NCBI GenBank assembly: GCA_031376285.1
Contig: JANMDN010000013.1
Location: 1 to 64,000, forward strand
Length of the DNA: 64,000 bases
Source of the DNA: JANMDN01 sp031376285
GTDB taxonomy: Bacteria; Actinomycetota; Thermoleophilia; Miltoncostaeales; Miltoncostaeaceae
Direction of reading: 5' to 3'
The notes below the pieces were generated by a model, which did no database searches, was not told the origin of the DNA, and was given only the letters and a program-made list of their open reading frames with translations. A program made the translations under genes and the position numbers. Positions 15,995 through 25,415 of this stretch are shown piece by piece; positions within the stretch are counted from its first letter, which is position 1, and every line of letters starts with the position of its first letter.

Positions 15995-17688
15995 TAGAAG
16001 AACGATGCGATCTGCGTGTACACCTGATCGATCGTATCGGTGCTACCGACGTACGCCTTGCCTCGACCAGCACGGGCGATTTGCGCGAGCGGCTCACGAG
16101 CGGCGCTCGATCCGTAGGCGATCGTGAAGACACGGACCACGTCTTCGCTCCCGCGCGCACCCAGGTCGCCCAGAAGTTTGGTGAGCCCTGTGGTGCTCGC
16201 CGTGTCTTCGCCGTCGCTCAGGACCACCACCGCCGAGATGCTCTGAGCCGAAGCGGAGGTGCGCAGCGCCTTGACGCCTTGCTCGGTCGCGTCGTAGAGC
16301 CTCGTGCCGCCGTCGGCGATCAGTTGCTTCACGAGCTTGCGCAGCGCTGCCCGCGAGGTCCGCAGCGCCGTCGGCGGCTCAAGCGGGGTGATGTTCGAGT
16401 TGAAGATCGTCAGCCCAACCTGGTCTTGAGGTTGGAGGATTGTGAGGAAGCGGTCGAGGCCACCCTTGGCGGCCTCGAGACGCCCTTCGTCGTTCATCGA
16501 GCCGGAAACGTCGACCACGAGCAGGACGTTTGCCGGCTTGCGGTCGAGACGCCAGGCCTTGCGAATGGCGTTCAGGACATCGGGTTGTGGCAGCACCAAG
16601 CGGCGCTTGGGCTGGGAGGGGTCCACCAGATTGGCGGCGCCGATGCGTGCGGACGGTTGAGCGGCAGGAGACGGTGGGCGAAAACCGAACTGGCCCGCCA
16701 GCTCGGCTGTCACCTTGCCAGCGAGGAACGCGAGGAGTCGGTTGGCGCCCTCGCGCTGGTCGGCGCTCACCCATGGCGCGTTCAGGATGATCAGCGGGTT
16801 GTCGCTCTCGAACGTTCCCTCCTTCGGATAGATCGCGGCGAGGCGCTGACCGGCGTCCGTTGCGAGGCGCTCGTTGAAGTCGAGGAGGGTGGTCTCTTCC
16901 ATCGCCACAGCGCTGGCGTAACCAGGGCCGAACTCGGCGAGCCGCTCGGCGAAGAAGAGAGTGGTGTCGCCGTAGTGAACGATGCTGGTCTCGATGGCGC
17001 GCACCGCCGCCCGGACGTCCGGGCGTCCGACATCCGCAACGCTAAGGCCCTCGGTTTTGCCCGTAGCGGTGAGGTACTCCGCGGCCACCGCCGACAGGCC
17101 AGAGGTGGAGAAGTCCGGGTTCGTGTGGCCGAGTTTAAAGCGCCCCCACTCCGGGTGCCCATACGCTGCCCATCCGCGCGCGCTGCGGGCCTGAGCGAGG
17201 ATGTCGGCCCAACCGATCGGCTTTTTGGGCCAGCCGAGCGCCCGCGCGAGCGGTTCCCACATTGCGATCACAAGCGGCGTCCGCACAAGCGATGGGTTCA
17301 GATCGCCCACAACGACCGGGGAACGGTCGCGATCGTAGTTCAGCAATCGTCCCCACAGCGACGAGGATGGGTTCCAGACGGTCGGATGCAGGCGGTCGTC
17401 GGCGATGCGCGCCGCCGCGTCACCAGAGGACACGACCTGTCCGGTCACCACGACCCGGTGCCCGTTGACCTCGTCGCGCTGCTGGTTGAACGCGGCGATC
17501 AGCGGAACGAGTAGGCGCTCCTTTTCCGGTGAGTACGCAAACGAGACGGCGATATCGTCGGGCCCGGCCTTCGCCGTGGTCGACGCGCCCGGCGTGTCGC
17601 TCGAACCGAACACCCCCGCCCGCCACACGATCGCCGTGAGGATGGCGAGCAGCGCGAGTCCGATGGTGAGGCCGCGTCCCCGGTTCAT
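15994..17688 (-). CDS. solute-binding fold fused to a von Willebrand A domain
   Basis: 564 residues. After an N-terminal membrane anchor (LTIGLALLAILTAIVW), residues about 45-345 form an extracellular solute-binding-protein-like module (AYSPEKERLLVPLIAAFNQQ, WGRFKLGHTNPDFSTSGL). Residues about 385-564 form a VWA domain with the MIDAS motif DVSGS (393-397). The solute-binding part resembles substrate-binding proteins but sits in a tethered adhesion-like protein. No ABC permease is adjacent on its strand; the downstream partner is the coiled-coil membrane protein. It is probably a surface sensor or assembly factor; ligand unknown. Confidence 0.85.
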   Translation of the reverse strand: MNRGRGLTIGLALLAILTAIVWRAGVFGSSDTPGASTTAKAGPDDIAVSFAYSPEKERLLVPLIAAFNQQRDEVNGHRVVVTGQVVSSGDAAARIADDRLHPTVWNPSSSLWGRLLNYDRDRSPVVVGDLNPSLVRTPLVIAMWEPLARALGWPKKPIGWADILAQARSARGWAAYGHPEWGRFKLGHTNPDFSTSGLSAVAAEYLTATGKTEGLSVADVGRPDVRAAVRAIETSIVHYGDTTLFFAERLAEFGPGYASAVAMEETTLLDFNERLATDAGQRLAAIYPKEGTFESDNPLIILNAPWVSADQREGANRLLAFLAGKVTAELAGQFGFRPPSPAAQPSARIGAANLVDPSQPKRRLVLPQPDVLNAIRKAWRLDRKPANVLLVVDVSGSMNDEGRLEAAKGGLDRFLTILQPQDQVGLTIFNSNITPLEPPTALRTSRAALRKLVKQLIADGGTRLYDATEQGVKALRTSASAQSISAVVVLSDGEDTASTTGLTKLLGDLGARGSEDVVRVFTIAYGSSAAREPLAQIARAGRGKAYVGSTDTIDQVYTQIASFF

Positions 17689-17831
17689 CTACGGTGGATC
17701 CTATTCGTTGGCGCCGTGTTTGGCCGTCTGGCCACGCCGCCCAGGCGCGCGGATCGGGCGACGCTTGCCCTTCGGGTAGGGAAGGGAGCAGACTCTCCCC
17801 AATCTGCATCAGCCTCGGAGGGAGGCACATA

Positions 17832-19481
17832 GTGAATCGACGCTCAGCAGCCCGTGTCGCGGTGGTTACCGCACTCGTCGGCGCGGCGGTCGGGGCCACA
17901 AACGCGAGCGGCGCGGGAACGCTGGTATTCGCGGCGTCCGCGGACCCGATCGTTCTCGACGGCGCACTCGTGTCCGACGGTGAATCGGCGCGCGCGGTAT
18001 TCCAGATCTTCGAGAGTCTCGTCGCGCTCAAACCCGGTTCGACCAAGGTTGAACCGCTCCTTGCGACGTCGTGGAAGGCAAGTGCGGACTCAAAGACGTG
18101 GACGTTCAACCTCCGCCCTGGGGTCACGTTCCACGACGCAACCAAGCTCAATGCCGCCGCGGTGTGTTTCAACTTCGAGCGCTGGTTTGGGTTCAAGGGT
18201 TCACTCCAGCTCGACAGCGCCAGCTACTACTGGCAGACGGTGTTCGGTGGCTTCAAGGACGCGAGCGGCCCCGGTCCAGACGCCAAGGATGGCCTCTACA
18301 AGAGCTGCACGGCGGTCGACGACGCGACCGTTCGCTTCGAACTGACGCGCCCGTCGGCATCGTTCCTGGGTGCGCTTGCCCTGCCGGCGTTTGCGATCGC
18401 AAGCCCCGACGCCCTGCAGAAGTATGGGGCCGACGAGGGTGCCGTCAATGCCGATGGCATCTTCCAGCCGACCGGCACGTTCGGCACGGCGCACCCGATT
18501 GGGAGCGGGCCATTCAAGTTCGAATCATGGACCCGCGGCGACCGCCTCGTGCTGGCGCGAAACGACGCGTACTGGGGCACCAAGGCGAGCCTTGACCGGG
18601 TCATCATCCGACCCATCGCTGACAACTCGGCCCGCCTGCAGGCGCTCCAGAACGGTGAGATCCAGGGCTACGACAACGCCGAGCCCCAGGACGTGAAGTC
18701 GCTCCAGAAGAACGAGGCGCTGAAGGTCATCGAGCGTCCAGCGTTCAACGTCGGCTACGTCGGGTTCAACTCGTCGCGCGCGCCGACCAACAACAAGCTG
18801 GTCCGGCAGGCGATCGCCTACGGCCTCGACCGCAAGGCCGTCGTCGACACCTTCTACGCCGGGCGCGGGCAGGTGGCGCGTGAGTTCCAGCCGCCGCAGC
18901 TCTTCGGATGGACACCGAACGTCACCCAGTACCCCTACAACCCCGCCAAGGCGAAGGCGCTGCTGCGCAAAGCCGGACTCACACTGCCCGTGAAGATCGA
19001 GTTTTGGTACCCCACGGACGTTTCCCGGCCCTACATGCCGGACCCAAAGCGGAACTTCCAGGGTTTCCAGGCAAGCCTCGAAAAGAGCGGCTTCAAGGTC
19101 ATTCCCAAGAGCGCTCCGTGGAGCCCGGACTACGTCGGCAAGATGAACGAGGGCAAGAACGGCAACCTCTACCTCTTCGGCTGGACCGGTGACTACGGAG
19201 ACCCCGATAACTTCCTTGGGACGTTCTTCCAGCAGTTCACCAACCAGTGGAGCTTCAAGGATCCAAAGATCTTCTCGCTCCTCAACCGCGCTGAGCGTGA
19301 AACCCGTGCCGGCGCCCGCACGAACCTGTATCAGCAGGCCAACCGCTACATCATGGGCACGCTTCTGCCGGGTGTCCCGTACGTGCACACCAAGCCCGTC
19401 CTCGCCTTCTCGTCGAAGGTATCGGGCTACATCCCAAGCCCCGTCGCGCTCGAGTCGTTCGCTCCTGTGACGCTCAGCTAG
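17832..19481 (+). CDS. ABC transporter solute-binding protein, family 5 (peptide/nickel type)
   Basis: A 549-residue secreted binding protein for a dpp/opp-type importer. The signal peptide (SAARVAVVTALVGAAVGATNASG) lacks an obvious lipobox cysteine. The mature part has SBP_bac_5 hallmarks: LATSWKASADSKTWTFNLRPG, then HDATKLNAA, and GSGPFKFESW. GTG 17832 has GGAGG just upstream, so the longer open frame is discarded. It is the first gene of a five-gene operon and supplies substrate to the permeases. Substrate (peptide, nickel or sugar-like) cannot be told. Confidence 0.93.
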   Translation: MNRRSAARVAVVTALVGAAVGATNASGAGTLVFAASADPIVLDGALVSDGESARAVFQIFESLVALKPGSTKVEPLLATSWKASADSKTWTFNLRPGVTFHDATKLNAAAVCFNFERWFGFKGSLQLDSASYYWQTVFGGFKDASGPGPDAKDGLYKSCTAVDDATVRFELTRPSASFLGALALPAFAIASPDALQKYGADEGAVNADGIFQPTGTFGTAHPIGSGPFKFESWTRGDRLVLARNDAYWGTKASLDRVIIRPIADNSARLQALQNGEIQGYDNAEPQDVKSLQKNEALKVIERPAFNVGYVGFNSSRAPTNNKLVRQAIAYGLDRKAVVDTFYAGRGQVAREFQPPQLFGWTPNVTQYPYNPAKAKALLRKAGLTLPVKIEFWYPTDVSRPYMPDPKRNFQGFQASLEKSGFKVIPKSAPWSPDYVGKMNEGKNGNLYLFGWTGDYGDPDNFLGTFFQQFTNQWSFKDPKIFSLLNRAERETRAGARTNLYQQANRYIMGTLLPGVPYVHTKPVLAFSSKVSGYIPSPVALESFAPVTLS

Positions 19482-19509
19482 TCGGGCTCTCGAAGCCGGC
19501 GGACGTACG

Positions 19510-20511
19510 ATGCTCCGACTCGTCGTCCGCCGGCTTCTCCTTCTGATCCCGATCCTGGTCGGCCTCTCGATCGTCGTATTCGTCGGGGTTCGCTCGCTGC
19601 CGGGCGGCCCCGCGCAGGCCCTCCTCGGCGAGCGGGCGACCCAGGATTCGGTCGCCGATATCGAAGCGCAGCTCGGCCTCGACAAGCCGCTACCGGTTCA
19701 GTACTGGCGCTACGTCAAGACCCTCGCCGACTTCGATCTCACGAGCGTCACGACCCGCCGACCGGTCATCGACGAGATCTCGGAGCGGTTCCCGGCGACG
19801 ATCCAACTCACCATCGCGGCGATGCTCTTCGCGATTCTCATCGGCGTGCCGCTCGGCGTTCTGGCCGCCAAACGACATCGGAGCTGGGTCGACCGAGGCA
19901 CCCTTGTCGTCTCGCTCGTTGGCATCTCGATCCCGATCTTCATGCTCGGCATCCTGCTCAAGTACGTCTTTTCCGTAAAGCTCGGGTGGCTTCCTACGGT
20001 CGGCCAGATCGACGTGACCCGGGACCTCGATCACCCAACGAACCTCTACCTCGTCGATGCGGTGATCGCCCGTGATGGGGGCGCGCTGTGGGACGTCATC
20101 AAGCACCTGATCCTGCCCGCGGTCGCGCTCGGGTCGATTCCGCTTGCGGTGATTACCCGCATCACGCGCGCGGCGGTGCTCGACGTGCAGAACGAGGACT
20201 ACGTCCGCACCGCCCGGGCCAAGGGCCTCGCACCGCACGTCGTCGACCGTCGTCACATCCTTCGAAACGCGATGCTGCCCGTGAGCACGGTGATCGGTCT
20301 GCAGACCGGCCTCCTGCTCTCCGGGGCCATCCTGACCGAGCGAGTCTTCGCCTATCCGGGCATCGGTCAATGGCTTGCCGACGCCATCCGCGACCGAAAC
20401 TACCCCGTGCTGCAGGGCGGCATCGTCTTCGTCGGGCTCGTATTCGTGCTCGTGAACCTGCTCGTCGATGTCTCCTACGCCCTGCTTAACCCGCGGATAC
20501 GGGTGAGCTGA
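19510..20511 (+). CDS. ABC transporter permease, DppB type
   Basis: A 333-residue inner-membrane permease with six hydrophobic segments. The conserved EAA loop is EDYVRTARAKGLAPHVVDRRH. The N-terminus (LRLVVRRLLLLIPILVGLSIVVFV) is typical of DppB. It pairs with the following DppC-type permease to form the channel. Its stop overlaps the next start by one base (TGATG). Confidence 0.94.
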   Translation: MLRLVVRRLLLLIPILVGLSIVVFVGVRSLPGGPAQALLGERATQDSVADIEAQLGLDKPLPVQYWRYVKTLADFDLTSVTTRRPVIDEISERFPATIQLTIAAMLFAILIGVPLGVLAAKRHRSWVDRGTLVVSLVGISIPIFMLGILLKYVFSVKLGWLPTVGQIDVTRDLDHPTNLYLVDAVIARDGGALWDVIKHLILPAVALGSIPLAVITRITRAAVLDVQNEDYVRTARAKGLAPHVVDRRHILRNAMLPVSTVIGLQTGLLLSGAILTERVFAYPGIGQWLADAIRDRNYPVLQGGIVFVGLVFVLVNLLVDVSYALLNPRIRVS

Positions 20512-21404
20512 TGGGCACCCTCGAACTGTCCGCTCCGGCGCCCCCGCGCGGCCTCTGGCATGACGCAGGACTGCGTCTGATGCGCAACAAGGCGGCGATG
20601 GCCGGCCTCACGGTCGTCATTTTGCTGATCCTCATCGCGATCGCCGCGCCACTGATCGCCCCGCAGGGTCCGCGCGACGGAGACCTCGCGCTCATCGTTG
20701 AAGGCTGCTGCCCGGGGCCGTCCTGGGCGCACCCTTTTGGCATCGACGATCAGGGGCGTGATGTCTTCTCGCGGGTGCTCTACGGCGCGCGGTACACGCT
20801 TGCGACCGGGACGGTCTCCGTGGCGGTCGGCCTCGGGATCGGTCTTGTCATCGGCGCGCTGGCGGGGTTTGCAGGCGGCTTCGTCGACGGTCTCCTCATG
20901 CGGATCATGGACGTGATGCTCGCGATCCCGGGGCTCCTCCTGGCAATCGGGATCGTTGCCGTGCTCGGAAGGGGCCTCGTGCCCGTGATGATCGCCGTCG
21001 GTGTCGTGAACATCCCGATCTTCGCTCGCCTGATGCGTGGCCAGGTGCTTGTCCAGCGTGAGGCCGACTTCGTCCTTGCCGCGCGCTCGGTTGGCGTGCG
21101 GCCTCGCGCGGTCCTCTGGAGCCATGTACTGCCGAATGCCGTGTCGCCGGTGATCGTCGCCGCCACCCTCGCGCTTGCGACGGCCATCATCGATGTCGCC
21201 GGCCTCGGGTTCCTGGGCCTTGGTCCAGAGGACCCGTCGATCCCCGAGTGGGGAACGATGCTCACCGACGCGAACAAGTACCTGCAGACGGCTCCGCACG
21301 TCGCGCTGATCCCGGGAGCGGCGATCGTCATCTCGGTGCTGGCCTTCAACCTCATCGGTGACGGCCTGCGCGAGGCCCTCGACCCCAAGCTCCGTGGCCA
21401 CTGA
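20511..21404 (+). CDS. ABC transporter permease, DppC type
   Basis: A 297-residue membrane protein. It has the N-terminal extension and first helix of the DppC family, the segment HPFGIDDQGRDVFSRVLYGAR, and the EAA loop LVQREADFVLAARSVGV. It is the second channel subunit. The last 11 bases overlap the ATPase gene that follows, implying coupled translation. Confidence 0.94.
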   Translation: MGTLELSAPAPPRGLWHDAGLRLMRNKAAMAGLTVVILLILIAIAAPLIAPQGPRDGDLALIVEGCCPGPSWAHPFGIDDQGRDVFSRVLYGARYTLATGTVSVAVGLGIGLVIGALAGFAGGFVDGLLMRIMDVMLAIPGLLLAIGIVAVLGRGLVPVMIAVGVVNIPIFARLMRGQVLVQREADFVLAARSVGVRPRAVLWSHVLPNAVSPVIVAATLALATAIIDVAGLGFLGLGPEDPSIPEWGTMLTDANKYLQTAPHVALIPGAAIVISVLAFNLIGDGLREALDPKLRGH

Positions 21405-22398
21405 AGCGCTCCTTTCGGTGCGCGATCTGCACGTCCGCTTTCTGACGGAGGGGCGCTCCGTTTACGCGGTGAACGGGATCAGCCTCGACGTGCACCGAGG
21501 GGAATCGGTCGGCATCGTCGGCGAGTCGGGTTGCGGGAAGAGCGTGACGGCGCTCGCGATCATGGGCATCCTGGGCACCGCCGCCCAGACGACCGGCAGC
21601 ATCACGTTTGACGGTCGGGAGATCCTCGGCGCGCGTGACCGTGAGATGCGTGCGCTCCGCGGTAACCGGATCGCGATGATCTTCCAGGACCCGATGACGA
21701 GCCTGAACCCTGTGCTCACGATTGGTGTTCAGCTGTGCGAAGTCATCGAGGCGCATCTCGACCTCGGCCGCGCGGCCGTGCAGGAACGGGCCGTCGAGCT
21801 CCTCGCCGACGTAGGAATCGCAAACCCGGCCGAGCGCATGGGCGCCTACCCGCATCAGCTCTCGGGCGGTATGCGGCAGCGGGCTATGATCGCCATGGCG
21901 CTCTCGTGCGACCCGGATCTGATCATCGCCGACGAACCCACGACCGCGCTCGACGTGACCGTGCAGGCGCAGATCGTCCGGCTGCTGCGCCGGCTCGTCA
22001 GCGAGCGCGACGCGGCGCTCGTCTTGATCACCCACGACCTGGGGGTCGTCGCCGGGGCATGCAGCCGCGTGCTCGTGATGTACGGCGGCACGGTCGTCGA
22101 GGAAGCCGCCACGCGCGACCTATTCCACGAGCCGCGCCACCCGTACACGCTGGGCCTCCTACGGAGTGTCCCGAGGCTGGATTCCGAACGGCGGAGCGCC
22201 CTGCTGCCAATCGACGGGAGCCCGCCCCACCTCTCGGCGCCGCTCACCGAGTGCCCGTTCCACCCCCGCTGCGACCGGGCCCGCGTCGACTGCCGTTCCG
22301 CCCTCCCGACGCTAACGTCGGTGGGGAAGGGGCACCTCGCGGCGTGTGTCGACCCGGTGCCGCTCGGGGCCGCGCGCGCGACGGGGGCCGCGTTGTGA
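21394..22398 (+). CDS. ABC transporter ATP-binding protein, DppD type
   Basis: 334 residues from GTG 21394. GESGCGKS is the Walker A motif, LSGGMRQR the ABC signature and LIIADEPTTALD the Walker B. The C-terminal oligopeptide-transporter domain contains CPFHPRC...C cysteines that bind an iron-sulfur cluster in some homologues. It supplies energy with the next gene. The start overlaps dppC-like coding; an in-frame ATG at 21358 is further inside that gene and less likely. Confidence 0.94.
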   Translation: MATEALLSVRDLHVRFLTEGRSVYAVNGISLDVHRGESVGIVGESGCGKSVTALAIMGILGTAAQTTGSITFDGREILGARDREMRALRGNRIAMIFQDPMTSLNPVLTIGVQLCEVIEAHLDLGRAAVQERAVELLADVGIANPAERMGAYPHQLSGGMRQRAMIAMALSCDPDLIIADEPTTALDVTVQAQIVRLLRRLVSERDAALVLITHDLGVVAGACSRVLVMYGGTVVEEAATRDLFHEPRHPYTLGLLRSVPRLDSERRSALLPIDGSPPHLSAPLTECPFHPRCDRARVDCRSALPTLTSVGKGHLAACVDPVPLGAARATGAAL

Positions 22399-23408
22399 GC
22401 GAGCGCCCGCTTCTTGAGGTCGACGACCTCAAGGTCCACTTCGCGATTCGCAGCGGCGTCGTGCTCGATCGCACAGTCGGCCACATCCAGGCGGTCGATG
22501 GTGTGTCGTTCACGATCCAGCGCGGCGAGACATTCGGGCTCGTCGGCGAGTCCGGAAGCGGTAAGTCGACGGTCGCGCGCGCCGTGCTCCGGTTGCTCAA
22601 GCCGACGTCCGGACGCGTGATCTTCGACGGCGAGGACATCACCCGAGCGTCGGACTCGCACCTCAGACCGCTTCGCCGCCGAATGCAGATGATCTTCCAG
22701 GATCCGTACGCATCGCTCAACCCGCGCCACAGTGTGGGACGCATCGTGGCCGAGCCGCTGCGGGTGCACGGGCTCGCCGGGAGAGCGGACGCCGGCAGGC
22801 GGGCATCCGAGTTGCTGGAACTCGTCGGTTTGCCTGGTGACGCCGCTGCTCGCTACCCGCATGAGTTTTCCGGCGGCCAACGCCAGCGAATCGGGGTTGC
22901 GCGCGCAATCGCGGCGAGCCCCGAGCTCATCGTCGCCGACGAGCCCGTCTCGGCGCTCGACGTCTCGATCCAAGCTCAAATCGTGAACCTGCTCCAGCGC
23001 CTGCAGTCGGAACTCGGCCTGACCTACCTCATCGTCGCCCACGACCTGGCTGTTGTACGCCACGTCTCGGACCGGATCGCGGTGATGTACCTCGGTCGCA
23101 TCGTCGAGGTCTCCTCGGCCGAGGACCTCTACCGAAACCCGCGACATCCGTACACGATCGCATTGCTGTCAGCCGTGCCGATCCCCGATCCGGATGTCGA
23201 GGTCGGCCGCGAACAGATCGTGCTCGAGGGCGATCCTCCGAGCCCCGCTGACCCACCGTCTGGCTGCCGATTCCATACACGCTGCCCGTTCGTCCAGGCG
23301 ACGCGGTGTCGCACCGAAGACCCCGCGCCGCGGACCGTCGATGGTCACCTGGTCGCATGCCACTGGGCCGAGGCAATTCGCGACGGCGCGGCTCCTCGCG
23401 CGTTGTAG
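22395..23408 (+). CDS. ABC transporter ATP-binding protein, DppF type
   Basis: 337 residues from GTG 22395, which overlaps the preceding stop by 4 bases. GESGSGKS is the Walker A, FSGGQRQR the signature and LIVADEPVSALD the Walker B. The C-terminal RFHTRCPFVQATRC cysteine motif matches the oligopeptide C-terminal domain. It completes a full five-gene importer. Its TAG stop forms the first three bases of a -10-like hexamer for the next gene. Confidence 0.95.
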   Translation: MSERPLLEVDDLKVHFAIRSGVVLDRTVGHIQAVDGVSFTIQRGETFGLVGESGSGKSTVARAVLRLLKPTSGRVIFDGEDITRASDSHLRPLRRRMQMIFQDPYASLNPRHSVGRIVAEPLRVHGLAGRADAGRRASELLELVGLPGDAAARYPHEFSGGQRQRIGVARAIAASPELIVADEPVSALDVSIQAQIVNLLQRLQSELGLTYLIVAHDLAVVRHVSDRIAVMYLGRIVEVSSAEDLYRNPRHPYTIALLSAVPIPDPDVEVGREQIVLEGDPPSPADPPSGCRFHTRCPFVQATRCRTEDPAPRTVDGHLVACHWAEAIRDGAAPRAL

Positions 23409-23411
23409 GGT
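23406..23411 (+). promoter_or_regulatory. -10 hexamer of the GNAT gene, overlapping the dppF-like stop codon
   Basis: TAGGGT lies 6 bases before GTG 23418 with no ribosome binding site. The first three bases are the stop codon of the preceding ATPase gene. Confidence 0.42.
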
Positions 23412-23417
23412 CGGATC

Positions 23418-24188
23418 GTGGGCATCCAGATCGTCCCCTTGCCGCAGCGCCCGGAGCTGGAGCCTGAGCTCTGGTCGGAGGAACTCATGGCGGGTTGGCC
23501 CGAGTTCATGAGGCAGGATCACACGGCGACGCTCTACTACGGCCCCGGTCATTTCGAGCGGTTTCGGGAGTTCGCCTTGGTGGTCTTCGATGACGAGCGA
23601 CCAGACCGGGTGTTGGGGCGTGCGTTCAGCGTCCCGTTCGTCCTGGGCGCCGGGCTTCCCGACCGCGACGAACTCCCCGATCACGGTTGGGACTGCGTAA
23701 TCCGCTGGGCCCACGACGACGCCCTGCATGGCCGCACACCGAACGCCGTCAGCGCGCTTGAGATCCTGCTTCACCCGACCATCTCGGGACGAGGGTTGTC
23801 GTCGGTCGTGCTTGAAGCGCTGCGGGCCAACACGGCGCGCCTCGGTTTCGCGGATCTCTACGCGCCGGTGCGTCCGAGCGCCAAACACCTGGAGCCCGAG
23901 ACCCCGATCTCCCAGTACGCGACGCGAACCCGCGACGATGGGCTGCCAGTCGACCCTTGGCTGCGCGTTCACGTTCGCGCGGGCGGCCGAATCGTGAAGG
24001 TCGCCCCGTGCAGCATGACGATCTCGGGCACCCTCGCCGAGTGGCGGGATTGGACTGGTGCGGCGTTCGACGCCGACGGCCCGACCCTCGTGCCCGGGGC
24101 CCTCAGCCCCGTCCACGCGTCGTTCGCGCAGGGCCACGCCGTCTACGTCGAGCCGAACGTATGGATTCATCACCGAGCCGGGCTCTGA
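23418..24188 (+). CDS. GNAT-like N-acetyltransferase
   Basis: A 256-residue protein. The central segment ALEILLHPTISGRGLSSVVL has the acetyl-CoA pyrophosphate-binding loop (x-GRGLSS) of the GNAT fold, followed by a helix and the strand ADLYAPVRPS. The rest of the protein is longer than a minimal GNAT domain and has no other recognised domain. Substrate unknown. The 3' end overlaps the putative start of the DHFR-like gene. Confidence 0.7.
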   Translation: MGIQIVPLPQRPELEPELWSEELMAGWPEFMRQDHTATLYYGPGHFERFREFALVVFDDERPDRVLGRAFSVPFVLGAGLPDRDELPDHGWDCVIRWAHDDALHGRTPNAVSALEILLHPTISGRGLSSVVLEALRANTARLGFADLYAPVRPSAKHLEPETPISQYATRTRDDGLPVDPWLRVHVRAGGRIVKVAPCSMTISGTLAEWRDWTGAAFDADGPTLVPGALSPVHASFAQGHAVYVEPNVWIHHRAGL

Positions 24189-24795
24189 GAAGAGTCCCGG
24201 GAAGGAGGAAGCGTGGGAAGATCGTCCTATCGGAGTTCGTGTCGCTTGACGGGGTGATGGAGGCACCCGGTGGGGAACCTGGCTACAAGCACACCGGGTG
24301 GGTGGCGACGTTTGCGGACACGGGGCAGTTCACATATAAGCTCGACGAGGTCCTCGCGCATGAGGCGCTGCTCCTCGGCCGACGGACCTACGAGGGCTTT
24401 GCCGCCGCTTGGCCTGCGAGAAGTGGCGAGTTCGCCGACACGATGAACAACATGCCCAAGTACTCGCTTCCACCACGCTCACCGCGGCTGAGTGGAACAA
24501 CTCGACGGTGCTCCAGGGCGATGTGGCTCAGGCCGTATCGACGCTCAAAGCGAAGCTCAGCGGTGACATCCTGGTTGCTGGCAGCCGTACCCTCGTCAAT
24601 GCGCTCAAGGCGCATGATCTGATCGACGAGTACCGGCTGATGGTCTTTCCGATCGTTCTCGGTAGCGGAATGCGGCTGTTTGATGACGCGGCCGACGCAA
24701 CGACCCTCACACTCGTCGAAACGCGGTGTTTTGACTCCGGTATCGCGATCCTCGTCTACCAGCGCGACAGAGCCGGCGCCGCCGCCGGCTCCTAG
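24161..24795 (+). pseudogene. dihydrofolate-reductase-like (RibD_C) gene with frameshift
   Basis: The first frame reads KIVLSEFVSLDGVMEAPGGE and LLLGRRTYEGFAAAWPAR, the N-terminal half of a DHFR/RibD_C-fold protein. It shifts near 24463. The second frame continues ASTTLTAAEWNNSTVL, GDILVAGSRTLVNALKAHDL and YRLMVFPIVLGSG to TAG 24793. One missing base at 24460-24465 explains the break. The start is also odd: AAGGAGG (about 24202-24208) precedes a GTG at 24212 that is out of frame, leaving ATG 24161 inside the GNAT gene. Two frame problems point to decay or poor base quality. Confidence 0.75.
24770..24791. terminator. hairpin between convergent genes
   Basis: GAGCCGGCG (24770-24778) pairs perfectly with CGCCGGCTC (24783-24791) around a 4-base loop and overlaps the stop of the DHFR-like frame. 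No T-run follows. Confidence 0.5.
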
Positions 24796-24881
24796 ACTGG
24801 TAGGCCGCAGCAGGTGGCGCGGACGCTCGTGCGACGCTCTGTGAGCGGCGAGCGGGACGGGCGCCCGCCGCGTGGGTGCTA

Positions 24882-25334
24882 CTAGAAGATCTTTCCGCTG
24901 GCGCGCACGACGAAAAAGCCGTCGACGTTGTTGCAGCGGACCTGGCCAGGGCCTTCGTGGGCGTAGGTGTAGACGGGCCGTCCGTTCCAGGTCACCTGCA
25001 GGCGCTTGTCGTCGGGACGCCGGACGGTGCCGAACGTGCCCTTGAAGCCCTTCAGTCTCTTGGCAACGTTCCCGCTCGTCGGCGCATAGAGCACCGGCCA
25101 CGCGGCCTTGCACGCTCCCGTGCAGCGAACCTTCCCGTCCTTCTCCTGGTTATAGATATAGAGGGCCTGGCGGCCGCGCGTCGCAAGGACTGTTCCAAAG
25201 CCGGGCGCCGTGATCGTCGAGACCGGCGCCTTCGGCGCCCCGACGGCCGGCGACGCGAGGGCCACGGTCCCCACCGCGGCAAGAAGCGCGGCTCCGATGG
25301 TCGAGGCCGCGTTGTGGCGAACGTGTTGCATCAT
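24882..25334 (-). CDS. secreted PF03640-type repeat protein
   Basis: A 150-residue secreted protein. After the signal peptide (ASTIGAALLAAVGTVALASPAVGA) come two copies of a short motif: ALYIYNQEKDGKVRCTGACKAAWP, and PVYTYAHEGPGQVRCNNVDGFF. These match the secreted-repeat family of unknown function in which Y-x4-D and C-x3-C patterns recur. AGGAGGT precedes the start. Function unknown; such proteins are common in Actinobacteria. Confidence 0.83.
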   Translation of the reverse strand: MMQHVRHNAASTIGAALLAAVGTVALASPAVGAPKAPVSTITAPGFGTVLATRGRQALYIYNQEKDGKVRCTGACKAAWPVLYAPTSGNVAKRLKGFKGTFGTVRRPDDKRLQVTWNGRPVYTYAHEGPGQVRCNNVDGFFVVRASGKIF

Positions 25335-25415
25335 CGATACCTCCTGGGACCGGCACCGTGGAGGCGCCGCGTCGTCGCGTTGGTCCCATGATGCAGTTCG
25401 TTCCTTGCGGACCCC

